This document shows, piece after piece, positions 17,914 through 26,950 of a stretch of DNA of 64,000 nucleotides; position 1 is the first letter of the stretch, and each line of letters starts with the position of its first letter. Origin of the DNA: JASHSH01 sp036490215 (GTDB lineage Bacteria; Pseudomonadota; Alphaproteobacteria; Rhodospirillales; Magnetospirillaceae); assembly GCA_036490215.1 (NCBI GenBank), contig DASXEH010000095.1:248001-312000 (forward strand). The letters run 5' to 3'. Both the position numbers and the translations under genes were made by a program. The notes below the pieces were generated by a model. That model was not told where the DNA came from. It worked only from the letters and a program-made list of their open reading frames with translations, and searched no databases.

Positions 17914-17988
17914 GCGGGCGTAGCTCAGGGGTAGAGCACAACCTTGCCAAGGTTGGGGTCGAGGGTTCGAATCCCTTCGCCCGCTCCA
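17914..17988 (+). tRNA. tRNA-Gly (anticodon GCC), integration target
   Basis: Acceptor stem GCGGGCG/CGCCCGC, anticodon loop TTGCCAA (GCC, Gly), T-arm GGGTTCGAATCCC, discriminator T and encoded CCA at 17986-17988. The tRNA is complete. Its 3' half from 17940 is repeated at 34635, so it is the attachment site of the island that begins here; the functional 3' end is now supplied by the element side. Confidence 0.95.
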
Positions 17989-17989
17989 A
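17940..17989 (+). repeat. Left attachment repeat (attL) in tRNA-Gly
   Basis: 50 bases covering the anticodon arm to just past the CCA. They are identical to 34635-34684 except for one base (G at 17957, A at 34652, in the variable-loop region). Such tRNA 3'-end duplications are the footprint of tyrosine-recombinase integration. Confidence 0.9.
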
Positions 17990-18249
17990 ATTTCGTCGAT
18001 ATTTCAGCCGACTCGCGCGGAACGGCGAGCGCCGCGAATTTTTGCGGTGGACAATGGTGTCCACCTTGATACCCGATTTAGCTTCACGTCGCGTTGCTGG
18101 CCCGACGCGATCGAGCGCCAGCTCGCGCATGTTGAGGTGAATTAAGTTCGACGTACCTATTCGGCATACTCACCATCGATCGGAACTTCGTAATAGAGCT
18201 GTCCCGTGACGAGACCGGCGGCTTCGAAATAGCCATCGTGCAGTCACGC

Positions 18250-19686
18250 TCAGGTCGGTCTGCGATCGGACCATGGAGCACAAGCCTCGAACGCGGCAGC
18301 CGCCGAAATCACCGTGTGGTCGGCGAGATGGCGCCCCATAATTTGCAGGCCGACAGGGAGACCGTCCTCGGTCCAGCCGGCGGGTACGCTCGCCGCTGGT
18401 TGGCCTGTGAAATTCGCGGGATAGAGCGCCGGCGTCCAGGCGTCGTCGGCGACGGCCATCCCGGCGATGGTGCCGGGTCCGGCGCGATCTATGGCGAAGG
18501 CGGGGATGGGAACCGTCGGCGTCAGAATGAGATCGAAGCGCTGCATGAAACGCGCGACGCTGTTGACGGCCGCTTTGCGTTGCGTGACCGCATCGGTGAA
18601 TGCGTCGGACGACCATGATTTCGCGAGAAGGTTTTGCACCGATGGCGACAGGTCTTCCTCGCGTCCCGTCGCCAGGCGGCGAAATCCGGCGAGATCGGTT
18701 TCGAGGGCGACGACGGCGCGGAAGCATTCGATGAAGTCGCCGATGGGCGCCGGCTCGAGGCTGACTGTGCAGCCGAGGTCCCGTTCGAACTTAGCCACCG
18801 CCGCATCGATGATGGCGCGGACGCGCGAATCAACCGGAACGCCGCCCCACTCGGGGCAGTAGGCGACGCGCAATCCAAGTTTCCCTTGCGATCGTGCTGC
18901 GGCCGTCCAACCCACGCCTTCGTTAGGCAGCGACAACCGGTCGCGCGGATCAGGGCCGGCGATGGTTTCCAGCATCAGCGCGGCATCGAGAACGCTGCGC
19001 GCCAATGGGCCGATATGCTCGATCGATTCCCAGCCGGAGACACCCGGTAGAGTTTCGTCACGGCAGCCGGGCCACAACGGTACGCGTCCCATGGACGCTT
19101 TGACGCCGACCAGGCCGGAGAAGGACGCGGGAAGCCGAATCGATCCGCCGCCATCGCTGGCAACGGCAATCGGGCAGATGCCGGCGGCGACGGCCGCCGC
19201 CGATCCGGCACTCGATCCACCCGGCGTCAGGTCGGTGTTCCAGGGATTGCGCGTCGTCGGGAAGAGGGGGTTGTGGCCGAAACCTCCATAGCCGAATTCG
19301 GAGGCATTGGTTTTGCCGAGGATGATCGCGTCCGCTGCGCGCAGGCGTTCGACCACGATGTCGTCTTCGGTCGGAATATAGTCGGCATAGAGTTTCGAAC
19401 CGAAGGTCGTGCGAATGCCTTTGGTGAGGACCAGATCCTTGATCGCCACCGGCACGCCGGCCAACGGCCCGACCGTTTCGCCCCGCGCGATGCGCTGCGC
19501 CAGGGCCTGGGCCGTTTGCCGGGCCAGCTCCGGCGTCGGCGTGCAGAAGGCATTGAGCGTTGGGTTGTGCAGGTCGAGACGGGCGAGTGCCGATTCGGCA
19601 ACATCAACTGGCGACAAACAGCCGCTGCGCACGCGCCGCGCAATCTCCGCCGCGCCGAGAGACTCGTAGTTTTCAACGGATGACAT
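18250..19686 (-). CDS. Amidase signature family hydrolase
   Basis: 478 residues starting at the ATG at 19686. It carries the full amidase signature: Lys83 (AIKDL), cis-Ser158 in GGSSAGS and nucleophile Ser182 in DGGGSIRLP. The family hydrolyses carboxamides, including acyl amides and small amide drugs; substrate is unknown. It lies downstream of the substrate-binding-protein gene on the same strand, with a strong hairpin between them, which suggests that the imported compound is an amide or peptide-like molecule that it hydrolyses. The C terminus FEACAPWSDRRPT is typical; the frame continues after two stops as a 27-codon remnant. Confidence 0.9.
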   Translation of the reverse strand: MSSVENYESLGAAEIARRVRSGCLSPVDVAESALARLDLHNPTLNAFCTPTPELARQTAQALAQRIARGETVGPLAGVPVAIKDLVLTKGIRTTFGSKLYADYIPTEDDIVVERLRAADAIILGKTNASEFGYGGFGHNPLFPTTRNPWNTDLTPGGSSAGSAAAVAAGICPIAVASDGGGSIRLPASFSGLVGVKASMGRVPLWPGCRDETLPGVSGWESIEHIGPLARSVLDAALMLETIAGPDPRDRLSLPNEGVGWTAAARSQGKLGLRVAYCPEWGGVPVDSRVRAIIDAAVAKFERDLGCTVSLEPAPIGDFIECFRAVVALETDLAGFRRLATGREEDLSPSVQNLLAKSWSSDAFTDAVTQRKAAVNSVARFMQRFDLILTPTVPIPAFAIDRAGPGTIAGMAVADDAWTPALYPANFTGQPAASVPAGWTEDGLPVGLQIMGRHLADHTVISAAAAFEACAPWSDRRPT

Positions 19687-19725
19687 GAAGCCGGCGGTCC
19701 ATTTCTTGAGCGGGAAGAAGCCTTG

Positions 19726-19753
19726 CCTCCCGCGACCGTTCGGCCGCGGGAGG
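19726..19753 (-). terminator. Intercistronic hairpin between binding-protein and amidase genes
   Basis: Arms CCTCCCGCG and CGCGGGAGG (9 bp) with a 10-base loop that can pair further (CCG/CGG). It lies 12 bases past the stop of the binding-protein gene in its direction of transcription. No long T-run follows, so partial termination or mRNA 3'-end protection, giving more binding protein than amidase, is more likely than full termination. Confidence 0.55.
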
Positions 19754-19765
19754 AAGCCGTATTGA

Positions 19766-21397
19766 TTATTTGGCCCGTTTGATCGAGCGGTAATCGAGAA
19801 CCAGGTGGAACCAGTAGGTATAACCTTCGATCGATGGCTGCATCGCAACGTCACGGAAATCGTTGACGAGCGGAATGCGCGGCACATCGTCGAATGCGAT
19901 CTTGATGAAGCTCTTGACCTCGGTCGCGTATTTCGTCGGATCGGTCTCGAAACGCGCGGCCTCGATCTGCTTGTCCATCTCCGGGTTCTTGTAGTTCATG
20001 TCGTCGAACACGGAATTGTTGATGCCGTCATAGGTCCAATAGAAATAGTAGTCGGGATAGTTGAGCCACGCCTTGAAGCTCATGATGAGCATCGGCATGT
20101 CCTTCTTGTTCAGGCGCGTGTACCACTCGGCGCCCGACACTTTCTCGATTTGCAAATCGACGCCGATCTTCTTCAGGGCATCCTGCGTAAGCACGGCGAT
20201 CGGTTCGCGCGTCGTCGAGGTGGTGACGTCGTAGCTGATCGTTGTCTTGAACCCGTTGGGATAGCCCGCTTCCTTCAGCAGTTCCTTCGCCTTGGCGAGA
20301 TCGGTGTGGTAGGGCGAGGGTTGCGGCCAATCGGTCGTAGTCGGATCGCCCTTGCCGCCGAACATGCCAATGCCGCGGTCATAGAGACCGGTATGCAGAA
20401 TGTCTTCGTAAGGGATGGCATAGGCCATCGCCTGGCGGACCTTGACATTGTCGAAGGGCGGCTTGGTCACGTTCATATCGATGTAGAGCAACTCGGCATC
20501 GATCTGCGTGCCGACCACCTTCAGCTTCCCGGCCTTCTTCAGTTCCGAGAAATCCTTGGGTGGCAGGTTGAAGGACAGATCCGCATCGCCCTTCTCGAGC
20601 AGCGCGCGGCGCGTGCCGGCCGATTCGATCTGCTTTTCGATCACCTTTTTCATGGCGGGCAACGGACCCGACTTCCAATTCTCGAATCGCTTGAAGACGA
20701 TCTCGGTGCCGGGCTTCCAGCTGTCCACCATATAGGCGCCGCCGCCGGCGTCGTTCTTGCCGACCCAGTCGAGCGCCCACGGGTCAGTCGCCGTCGCATG
20801 CGCCTTGGCCAGTTTAGAATTGACGATCATCGCGATCGGCACCGCCAGATTGGGCAGTTCCAGCTTGTTCGGCTTCGGGAAATCGACGCGGATCGTGTGT
20901 GGGTCGACCACGACGAACTGATCGGGCGTTTTCATTTCGCTGGCACCCATCTGGATGCCGGGGAAGCCGCCGACGGAGACGGCGCGGTCGAAGGACCACT
21001 TCACGTCATCGGCGGTGACGGGCGAGCCGTCGTGGAACGTCGCATCTTTGCGTAGATGGAAGGTGACGGACTTACCATCGGGCGCCACGTCCCAGCTTTC
21101 CGCCAGTTCCGGCTGAAACTTGGTGTAGTCGTAGGAGATGGTGCCATCGGGCAAGGTCTTCATGCCGTGCGTGATGAGGCGGTCATAGATGTTCCACGAT
21201 ACTTCATGCGTCGGCACGTTCGCGGTGCTGGCGTCGATATCGAGTGTGGCGGGGCCTTCCTCGGCCACGACGATCAAAGTTTCTGCCCGGGACTGAGCAA
21301 AAGCGGGACTGGAACCGAATGCTCCAACGGCGGTCAGAATCGCAGCCAGAACGCTGGCTCCCCAAGGGCGGTGCTGCCTGAATGGCATGTTCAACAT
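19766..21397 (-). CDS. Family-5 solute-binding protein (dipeptide/oligopeptide/nickel type)
   Basis: 543 residues from ATG 21397, which has GAAGGAG seven bases upstream; a start five codons earlier is weaker. Signal peptide with hydrophobic core at about 14-28 and likely cleavage after AFA-Q. The mature part follows the SBP_bac_5 plan: ELAESWDVAPDGKSVTFHLR, DGSPVTADDVKWSFDR, and a late FNLPP/IDMNVTKPPFDN block. It captures the substrate for the divergently encoded permeases and ATPases at 21731-25488. Ligand not predictable. Confidence 0.92.
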   Translation of the reverse strand: MLNMPFRQHRPWGASVLAAILTAVGAFGSSPAFAQSRAETLIVVAEEGPATLDIDASTANVPTHEVSWNIYDRLITHGMKTLPDGTISYDYTKFQPELAESWDVAPDGKSVTFHLRKDATFHDGSPVTADDVKWSFDRAVSVGGFPGIQMGASEMKTPDQFVVVDPHTIRVDFPKPNKLELPNLAVPIAMIVNSKLAKAHATATDPWALDWVGKNDAGGGAYMVDSWKPGTEIVFKRFENWKSGPLPAMKKVIEKQIESAGTRRALLEKGDADLSFNLPPKDFSELKKAGKLKVVGTQIDAELLYIDMNVTKPPFDNVKVRQAMAYAIPYEDILHTGLYDRGIGMFGGKGDPTTTDWPQPSPYHTDLAKAKELLKEAGYPNGFKTTISYDVTTSTTREPIAVLTQDALKKIGVDLQIEKVSGAEWYTRLNKKDMPMLIMSFKAWLNYPDYYFYWTYDGINNSVFDDMNYKNPEMDKQIEAARFETDPTKYATEVKSFIKIAFDDVPRIPLVNDFRDVAMQPSIEGYTYWFHLVLDYRSIKRAK

Positions 21398-21730
21398 AGC
21401 GATCTCCTTCAAGTCGGATCGCGCCCCGGCGCGACCTCAGCTATATGTGCAACATGATTATTACGCAAGTGTCATGCCAGGCTGTCCGGAGGATTGTTGA
21501 GACCCTAAAGGGCTATAATCGCTCATTTTCGCGTTTCTCGTCGATCAATTTAGCACATTACTTGCCTAAAAATCATATTGCGTGCCTAGAATGTGAGCAT
21601 GACTGCCGATCCTCTCCGGAGCGGCGACGCGATTCCTTGGCAAATTGCGCTGCCATCGATGGCACGGAACTTGCGCCTTCTTCCTTTCGGCGCATGCCCT
21701 TGTCGGTGAACGAGCGGGAAAGCGGTTACG
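21398..21730. promoter_or_regulatory. Divergent promoter region of the amide/peptide transport genes
   Basis: 333 bases between the minus-strand binding-protein gene and the plus-strand permease. It is clearly more AT-rich than the flanking genes. It contains a TATAAT at 21514-21519 and two TGCCTA repeats at 21564-21569 and 21583-21588, 19 bases apart, about two helical turns. These would suit a regulator such as the XRE-cupin protein encoded at 25504-26094. No gene is visible inside. Confidence 0.5.
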
Positions 21731-22750
21731 GTGTCGATGGTACGATTGATTGCAGGGCGTCTGGCGGCGGCGGTGCCGAATTTGATCGGCGTCATCGTCA
21801 TCACGTTTATTCTGACTCATCTTTTACCTGGCGATCCGGCCGCGTATTTCGCGGGCCCATCGGCGACTGCGGCCTCGGTCGAGGAAACCCGCCATCGCCT
21901 TGGGCTTGACCACAGTCTGATCGAACAGTTCGCACTCTATGTAAAAGGCCTCGCGCAGGGCGATCTGGGAAACTCGTTGATTTCCGGGCAGCCGGTGCTC
22001 GCCGATCTGATCAATCGCTTGCCGGCCTCGTTCGAATTGACCTTCGGTGCCCTGCTGCTCGCCGTTGTGATCGGCATTCCGCTCGGCATGCAGGCGGCGC
22101 TGCATCCTGGCAGTTGGATCGATCGCCTGTGCAACGCGATCTCGACCTTGGGACAGGCGATGCCGACCTTCTTCCTCGGTCTGCTGCTGGTGTTCGTCTT
22201 CTATTATCTGCTGGGCTGGGCGCCGGCGCCGCTGGGTCGGCTCGACAGTATGTTCGAGCCGCCACCGACGGTGACCACGTTCTGGACCATCGATTCGCTG
22301 CTCGTTGGCGACCTCTCGCTGTTCTGGGCTGTGTTCTCGCAACTGATCCTGCCCGTCGTGACCTTGGGTTTGTTCGGCGTCGGCCCCTTGGCCCGGATGA
22401 CGCGCGCCAGCTTATTGGAGGTCTTGAGCAGCGACTATGTTCGTACCGCGCGTGCAGCCGGATTGCCGCGCCACCAGGTGCTGTGGACCTATGCCTTTCG
22501 CAACGCGCTGGTGCCGGTGCTGAACACGGCCGGGATGGTGTTTTCGTTTTTGCTCGGCGCCAATGTGCTGGTGGAAAAGGTCTTCGGCTGGCCCGGCATC
22601 GGTGCTTACGCCATCGAGGCGCTGTTGGCATCGGATTTCGCGCCTGTGCAAGGCTTCGTCATCGTCATGGCTTTGTTCTATGTGTTGGTCAATCTGACGA
22701 TCGATGTGGTCACGGTTCTCGTCGATCCACGCGTGGCCTTCGATGCTTGA
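21731..22750 (+). CDS. ABC transporter permease, DppB/OppB type
   Basis: 339 residues from GTG 21731 (ATG 21737 is two codons in). Six predicted helices. The first is followed by LLPGDPA and a periplasmic loop with HRLGLDHSLIEQFALYV, standard for the DppB branch, and the EAA loop reads DYVRTARAAGLPRHQVLW. It forms the membrane channel with the next gene, whose start it overlaps by 8 bases. Confidence 0.93.
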   Translation: MSMVRLIAGRLAAAVPNLIGVIVITFILTHLLPGDPAAYFAGPSATAASVEETRHRLGLDHSLIEQFALYVKGLAQGDLGNSLISGQPVLADLINRLPASFELTFGALLLAVVIGIPLGMQAALHPGSWIDRLCNAISTLGQAMPTFFLGLLLVFVFYYLLGWAPAPLGRLDSMFEPPPTVTTFWTIDSLLVGDLSLFWAVFSQLILPVVTLGLFGVGPLARMTRASLLEVLSSDYVRTARAAGLPRHQVLWTYAFRNALVPVLNTAGMVFSFLLGANVLVEKVFGWPGIGAYAIEALLASDFAPVQGFVIVMALFYVLVNLTIDVVTVLVDPRVAFDA

Positions 22751-23585
22751 CCAGGCCTCCATCGCGTATCGCTTACGCGCCATGCGGCCCGGATCGCTGA
22801 TTGCCCTCGCGCTGCTTGCACTTCTAATTCTGGTGGCGCTGATCGGCTCCTATCTGGTGCCGTATGATCCACTGTCGCCAGATCCCAAACACGCGCTGAT
22901 GCCGCCCAACCCGGCGCATCTCTTCGGCACTGACCAATTCGGCCGCGACATTCTCAGTCGCGTGGTGGTGGCGACGCGGCTCGATCTTGCCATCGCCTTT
23001 GCCGCTGTGTTGGTGTCGTTGATCGCCGGCAGCGTGTTGGGCGCTTTCGCCGGCTGGTCGGGCGGTTGGGTCGACCGGATCTTGGGCCGGCTGATCGATA
23101 CGATCATGGCGTTCCCGCTGTTCGTCCTCGCCGTGGGCATCGCCGCTGGGTTGGGCAATTCGATTTCGAGCGTCGTCATCGCGACCGCTATCGTCAATTT
23201 GCCGTTCTATGCGCGGCAGACGCGCAGCGAGGTCAATCGCCGCCGGACCGCCGCTTATGTTGAGGCGGCCTATCTCTCGGGATTCTCCCCTCTGTCGATC
23301 GTCAGCCTGCACATCATGCCGAATGTCGTACCACCGTTGATGGTGCAGTCGTCGCTCAACATGGGTTGGGCGATTCTGAATGCCGCCGGCCTCTCCTTCA
23401 TCGGTCTGGGCGTGCGCCCGCCGCAGGCGGAATGGGGCATCATGGTCTCGGACGGTGCGACCAACATCATCTCGGGCGAGTGGTGGATGTTCGTCTTCCC
23501 GGGCGCCGTTCTACTCATTGCCGTGCTGATCTTCTCCCTGGTGGGCGATGCGCTGCGCGACATCCTCGACCCAAAACGCCGATGA
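22743..23585 (+). CDS. ABC transporter permease, DppC/OppC type
   Basis: 280 residues starting at ATG 22743 inside the preceding gene. An N-terminal helix at about 18-38 is followed by HLFGTDQFGRDILSRVV, the DppC signature, and a BPD_transp_1 domain with EAA loop AYVEAAYLSGFSPLSIVSLH. It is the second half of the permease heterodimer. It ends in an ATGA shared with the first ATPase gene. Confidence 0.93.
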   Translation: MLDQASIAYRLRAMRPGSLIALALLALLILVALIGSYLVPYDPLSPDPKHALMPPNPAHLFGTDQFGRDILSRVVVATRLDLAIAFAAVLVSLIAGSVLGAFAGWSGGWVDRILGRLIDTIMAFPLFVLAVGIAAGLGNSISSVVIATAIVNLPFYARQTRSEVNRRRTAAYVEAAYLSGFSPLSIVSLHIMPNVVPPLMVQSSLNMGWAILNAAGLSFIGLGVRPPQAEWGIMVSDGATNIISGEWWMFVFPGAVLLIAVLIFSLVGDALRDILDPKRR

Positions 23586-24559
23586 CGGACGTGACAGCCG
23601 ATAACGCCGCGATGCTCCTGCGGATGCGCGATCTCTCGATTCGCTTCGGCGATTCCGCGCAAAGACTGCCGACGGTCGATCGCGTCAGCCTCGATATCGC
23701 GCCGGGCGAGATCGTCGCACTGGTCGGCGAAAGCGGATCGGGGAAGTCGCTGCTCGCCCATACCATCGCAGGTATTCTCGACCCGGCCGCCAAACTCGAT
23801 GCGACGACGCTCGACGTCGCCGGGGTGAATGTGCTGGCCGAGGGCTGGGATGGGTTGCGTGGCCGCCGCGTGGGTATCGTCTTTCAGAATTCGCGGGCCG
23901 CGCTCAACCCGGTGCGCAAGATCGGCCAGCACATCGTCGATGTGCTGCGGGCACACACGGATGGTAGACGGGGCGCGCGTCGCGAGGCTGCGATCCAGGC
24001 CCTAGCCTCGGTGCGTATTCCCGATGCGGTCCGGCGCTTCGATGCCTATCCGGGCGAACTGTCCGGTGGCATGTGCCAGCGTGTGATGCTGGCGCTCGCT
24101 CTGGCCGGCAATCCATCGCTGCTGATCGCCGATGAGCCGACCACAGGCCTCGATGTCACGACTCAGGCGGCCATTCTGGCGTTGATCGTCGAACACGCGC
24201 GCGCCCGAGGCATGGCGACACTGTTGATCACCCATGACCTCGAACTGGCCCGCGCCTATGCCGAGCGTGTCGTGGTCATGCATGCCGGGCAGATCGTCGA
24301 GGACGCGTCGGTCGCGGCCCTTTTCACGCAGTCGCATCATCCTTATTCACGGCTTCTGATCGGGGCAACACCGGCGGCCATCGACCATGTTGAGGCGTTG
24401 ACGGGCATCCCCGGCACCATTCCGGCCCTCGACACGCAAACCCCGGCCTGTCGGTTCGCCGATCGTTGCAACCGCGTCGACGAACGCTGTCGGTCCACTT
24501 TCCCGATGCCCGTTATCGACGCCAACGGCCATCGCTCCATGTGCTGGCACCCGTCATGA
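23582..24559 (+). CDS. ABC transporter ATP-binding protein, DppD/OppD type
   Basis: 325 residues from the ATGA overlap. Walker A GESGSGKS, signature LSGGMCQR, Walker B LLIADEPTTGLD and the H-loop THDLE. The C-terminal oligopeptide-transporter extension has CRFADRCNRVDERC, the four-Cys pattern for an iron-sulfur cluster or metal in OppD/DppD proteins. It pairs with the ATPase of the next gene. Confidence 0.94.
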   Translation: MTDVTADNAAMLLRMRDLSIRFGDSAQRLPTVDRVSLDIAPGEIVALVGESGSGKSLLAHTIAGILDPAAKLDATTLDVAGVNVLAEGWDGLRGRRVGIVFQNSRAALNPVRKIGQHIVDVLRAHTDGRRGARREAAIQALASVRIPDAVRRFDAYPGELSGGMCQRVMLALALAGNPSLLIADEPTTGLDVTTQAAILALIVEHARARGMATLLITHDLELARAYAERVVVMHAGQIVEDASVAALFTQSHHPYSRLLIGATPAAIDHVEALTGIPGTIPALDTQTPACRFADRCNRVDERCRSTFPMPVIDANGHRSMCWHPS

Positions 24560-25488
24560 GCGCGCTGTTGCAGATTGCGGGCCTCAGCAAACAGTTCCCC
24601 GTCGGCGGCGGGCGGATGCTTCATGCGGTCGACGGGGTCGACTTCGAGCTCAAAGAAGGCGAAAGCCTCGGGATCGTCGGCGAGAGCGGATCGGGCAAAT
24701 CAACATTGGCCCGGCTGATCGCGCGGCTGGCGGATCCGACCGCGGGCGCGGTTCGCTTCGAGGGGCGCGATATTGGGGCAATCCCAGTGCGCAAATTCGC
24801 GGCCGATCAGGCGCGGCGGGATATTCAGCTCGTCTTCCAAAGCGCAGGCGACGCGCTCAACCCCGCCTACAGCGCCGCGCGGAATATCGCTGTCGGGCTC
24901 GGCGGCTCGCGGCTGAACACCGAAACACGCGCGCTCGTGGAACAGATTGCTGGCGAAGTCGGGCTCGATGCGTCGCTGCTCGACCGCCGCCCGCATCAGT
25001 TATCGGGCGGGCAGCAGGCCCGCGTCGGCATCGCCCGCGCCTTGGCTTCCGAACCACGGCTGCTCATTCTCGATGAGCCGACCGCGCCGCTCGACGTCTC
25101 GGTCCAGGCGACGATCTTGAAATTGATTGATGGTCTCAGGCGGTCGCGCCGCCTCAGCCTTATCTTCGTGTCACACGATCTCGATGTCGTGCGCCTGATA
25201 TGCGACCGGGTGATGGTGCTGTATCTCGGCCGCGTTGCCGAGATTGGTCCGGTCGACCAGGTGCTGAAAGCACCGCGCCATCCGTATACGCGTGCTCTGA
25301 TCGATGCGATGCCCGGCCGTGGTAAGCCCGTCATCTTGGCGGGTGAGGCGACAAGTCCCATCGATCCCAATGTAGTGGCCTGTCTCTTTGCCAGTCGTTG
25401 CAGCAAAGTGAATGAAGGTTGCGGCAAGCAACGCCCCCCTCTGATCTCAGTGGGGTCGGATCACCAAGCCGCGTGTCTGCGCCTCTGA
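24556..25488 (+). CDS. ABC transporter ATP-binding protein, DppF/OppF type
   Basis: 310 residues from ATG 24556 in an ATGA overlap. Walker A GESGSGKST, signature LSGGQQARVGIARAL, Walker B LLILDEPTAPLD and H-loop SHDLD. The C-terminal Cys-rich extension is VACLFASRCSKVNEGC. It completes a two-permease, two-ATPase importer. It ends 15 bases before the convergent XRE-cupin gene. Confidence 0.94.
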   Translation: MSALLQIAGLSKQFPVGGGRMLHAVDGVDFELKEGESLGIVGESGSGKSTLARLIARLADPTAGAVRFEGRDIGAIPVRKFAADQARRDIQLVFQSAGDALNPAYSAARNIAVGLGGSRLNTETRALVEQIAGEVGLDASLLDRRPHQLSGGQQARVGIARALASEPRLLILDEPTAPLDVSVQATILKLIDGLRRSRRLSLIFVSHDLDVVRLICDRVMVLYLGRVAEIGPVDQVLKAPRHPYTRALIDAMPGRGKPVILAGEATSPIDPNVVACLFASRCSKVNEGCGKQRPPLISVGSDHQAACLRL

Positions 25489-25503
25489 CGGCGTGCTAAT
25501 GTC

Positions 25504-26094
25504 TTAGTGGATTTGCGGCGTGTTGACCCAGACGATCCGCGCGGTCTCTTTGCCGACATTGCGGTAGCTGTTGGGCAAGTACGCCTTGAAGAAGAACGAG
25601 TCGCCCGCCTTCATGTGATAGACGGTGCCATCGATATTGAGATCGACCTCGCCAGCGAGAAGATAGCCCAGCGCTTCGCCCTGATGGGTGATCGAATCGT
25701 TCTTCTCGCCGCCCGGCTCGATGACGTGGACGTTCCCCTCGAGCAGATTGCCTGCGGCCAGCGGCACCAGCCGCTCGTAGCTGACGCCTTTCCCGCCACG
25801 CAGCGCGTCACCGGCGACGACCAGGCGATCCGCGGGTGTCAGCACCAGTTTGTGGGTGTCGATTTCAAGACCGAAGAACGAACCCAAATCGCGATCGAGC
25901 ACGGTGACGATCTTATTGAGCATCACTAGCGACGGCATGACTTTGCCGGCTTCAATCTTGGATATCATGCTTTCGTCGCATCCAACCTTCTCAGCCAGGT
26001 CGCGCATGCGCATGCCCTTCAGGATGCGCGCATGGCGAACGCGCGCGCCCACCTGTAACGCTTCGACTGCCCGCTCGTCCGACTTGTCGTCCAT
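25504..26094 (-). CDS. XRE-family regulator with C-terminal cupin domain
   Basis: 196 residues from ATG 26094; an upstream TTG start at 26184 adds 30 residues without family resemblance. HTH at about 15-70 (RMRDLAEKVGCDESMISKIE). The C-terminal cupin (about 120-190) contains EGNVHVIEPGG, a metal/ligand pocket strand, and KAGDSFFFKAYLPNSYRN. The family often controls uptake and catabolism of amines or amides whose derivative binds the cupin. It is convergent with the transporter operon and is its likely regulator. Confidence 0.9.
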   Translation of the reverse strand: MDDKSDERAVEALQVGARVRHARILKGMRMRDLAEKVGCDESMISKIEAGKVMPSLVMLNKIVTVLDRDLGSFFGLEIDTHKLVLTPADRLVVAGDALRGGKGVSYERLVPLAAGNLLEGNVHVIEPGGEKNDSITHQGEALGYLLAGEVDLNIDGTVYHMKAGDSFFFKAYLPNSYRNVGKETARIVWVNTPQIH

Positions 26095-26210
26095 AACGCA
26101 ATTTGCCGCAGCAAACACACCGCCGCCGGCAACTCCCAGTGGTACCAAACGACTGCACCGTATCGGTTTTAACCGATCGTGCAAGCCCCATGATTTTAAA
26201 GCATGAGGCC

Positions 26211-26849
26211 ATGGATTTATGGTCCCCTGGAGTTCTTTGGGAAGCGCGGATCTCCCTGGGTTGGAGGGGACGGCGGAAGGGACAAACCGGTCAGTGCACG
26301 TTCCACGAACAGCGGCATGAAGCTGCCGCTCTTCACCGTATTGACGACCATCACATCGGCAACGACGACGCGTCGAGCCGTCGACCCCTCTATCGCTGGA
26401 ACCTCCTCGCCACGGTCGTAGGCTTGGTGCTGATCTTGACCGAAATAGGAGACCAGCGCGTCTTGGGCGAACACCTGCTTCTGGCCGACGCCACGTCCAT
26501 CTCCTGTGGAATGGCGCTGACGATCATTGGCCTGACGTTCGCCGTCTGGGCGCGACGAAGACTCGGTATTTATTGGGCCAGCCGCATCGAATTGAAGGAA
26601 GCCCATCGACTGATCCAGAACGGACCCTATCGGATCATCCGTCATCCGATCTACGCGGGAATCGTTGTGGCGGCCCTTGGTTCCGTCATCGTCGACGCCG
26701 ACCTTGACGGGGTGTTTGGCTCTGTCCTGATAGCCGGCAGCTTTTTTCTGAAGCTACGGCGCGAAGAGCGGTTCATGCCGGAGGCCTTTGACGATGATTG
26801 GCTCGCATGGCGCACGCGCACTTGGGTAATGATTCCGTATCTCTATTAG
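26211..26849 (+). CDS. ICMT/PEMT-like membrane methyltransferase, N terminus doubtful
   Basis: The C-terminal 110 residues are convincing: two or three helices and the cofactor block LIQNGPYRIIRHPIYAGIVV, RREERFMPEAF and WMIPYLY-like ending match the isoprenylcysteine-carboxylmethyltransferase-like family. The first about 60 residues from the ATG at 26211 are polar, His-rich and not membrane-like, unlike intact relatives that begin with helices. Either the true start is later or the gene has lost its normal N terminus. It lies divergent from the XRE gene inside the island. Start coordinate is weak. Confidence 0.55.
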   Translation: MDLWSPGVLWEARISLGWRGRRKGQTGQCTFHEQRHEAAALHRIDDHHIGNDDASSRRPLYRWNLLATVVGLVLILTEIGDQRVLGEHLLLADATSISCGMALTIIGLTFAVWARRRLGIYWASRIELKEAHRLIQNGPYRIIRHPIYAGIVVAALGSVIVDADLDGVFGSVLIAGSFFLKLRREERFMPEAFDDDWLAWRTRTWVMIPYLY

Positions 26850-26950
26850 GCGTGAGCGCCTAGCTAGGTGATCTTGAAAGTCGAGGTAGATATGTCAGTT
26901 CGTTCGCTCAGCCGAACTCGTTCGCGCGAGGAACGCGGAATCTTATAATA

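Noticed and set aside
26848..26861. Possible terminator hairpin TAGGCG/CGCCTA after the ICMT-like gene
   Set aside because: Stem of only six pairs without a T-run; too weak to call.
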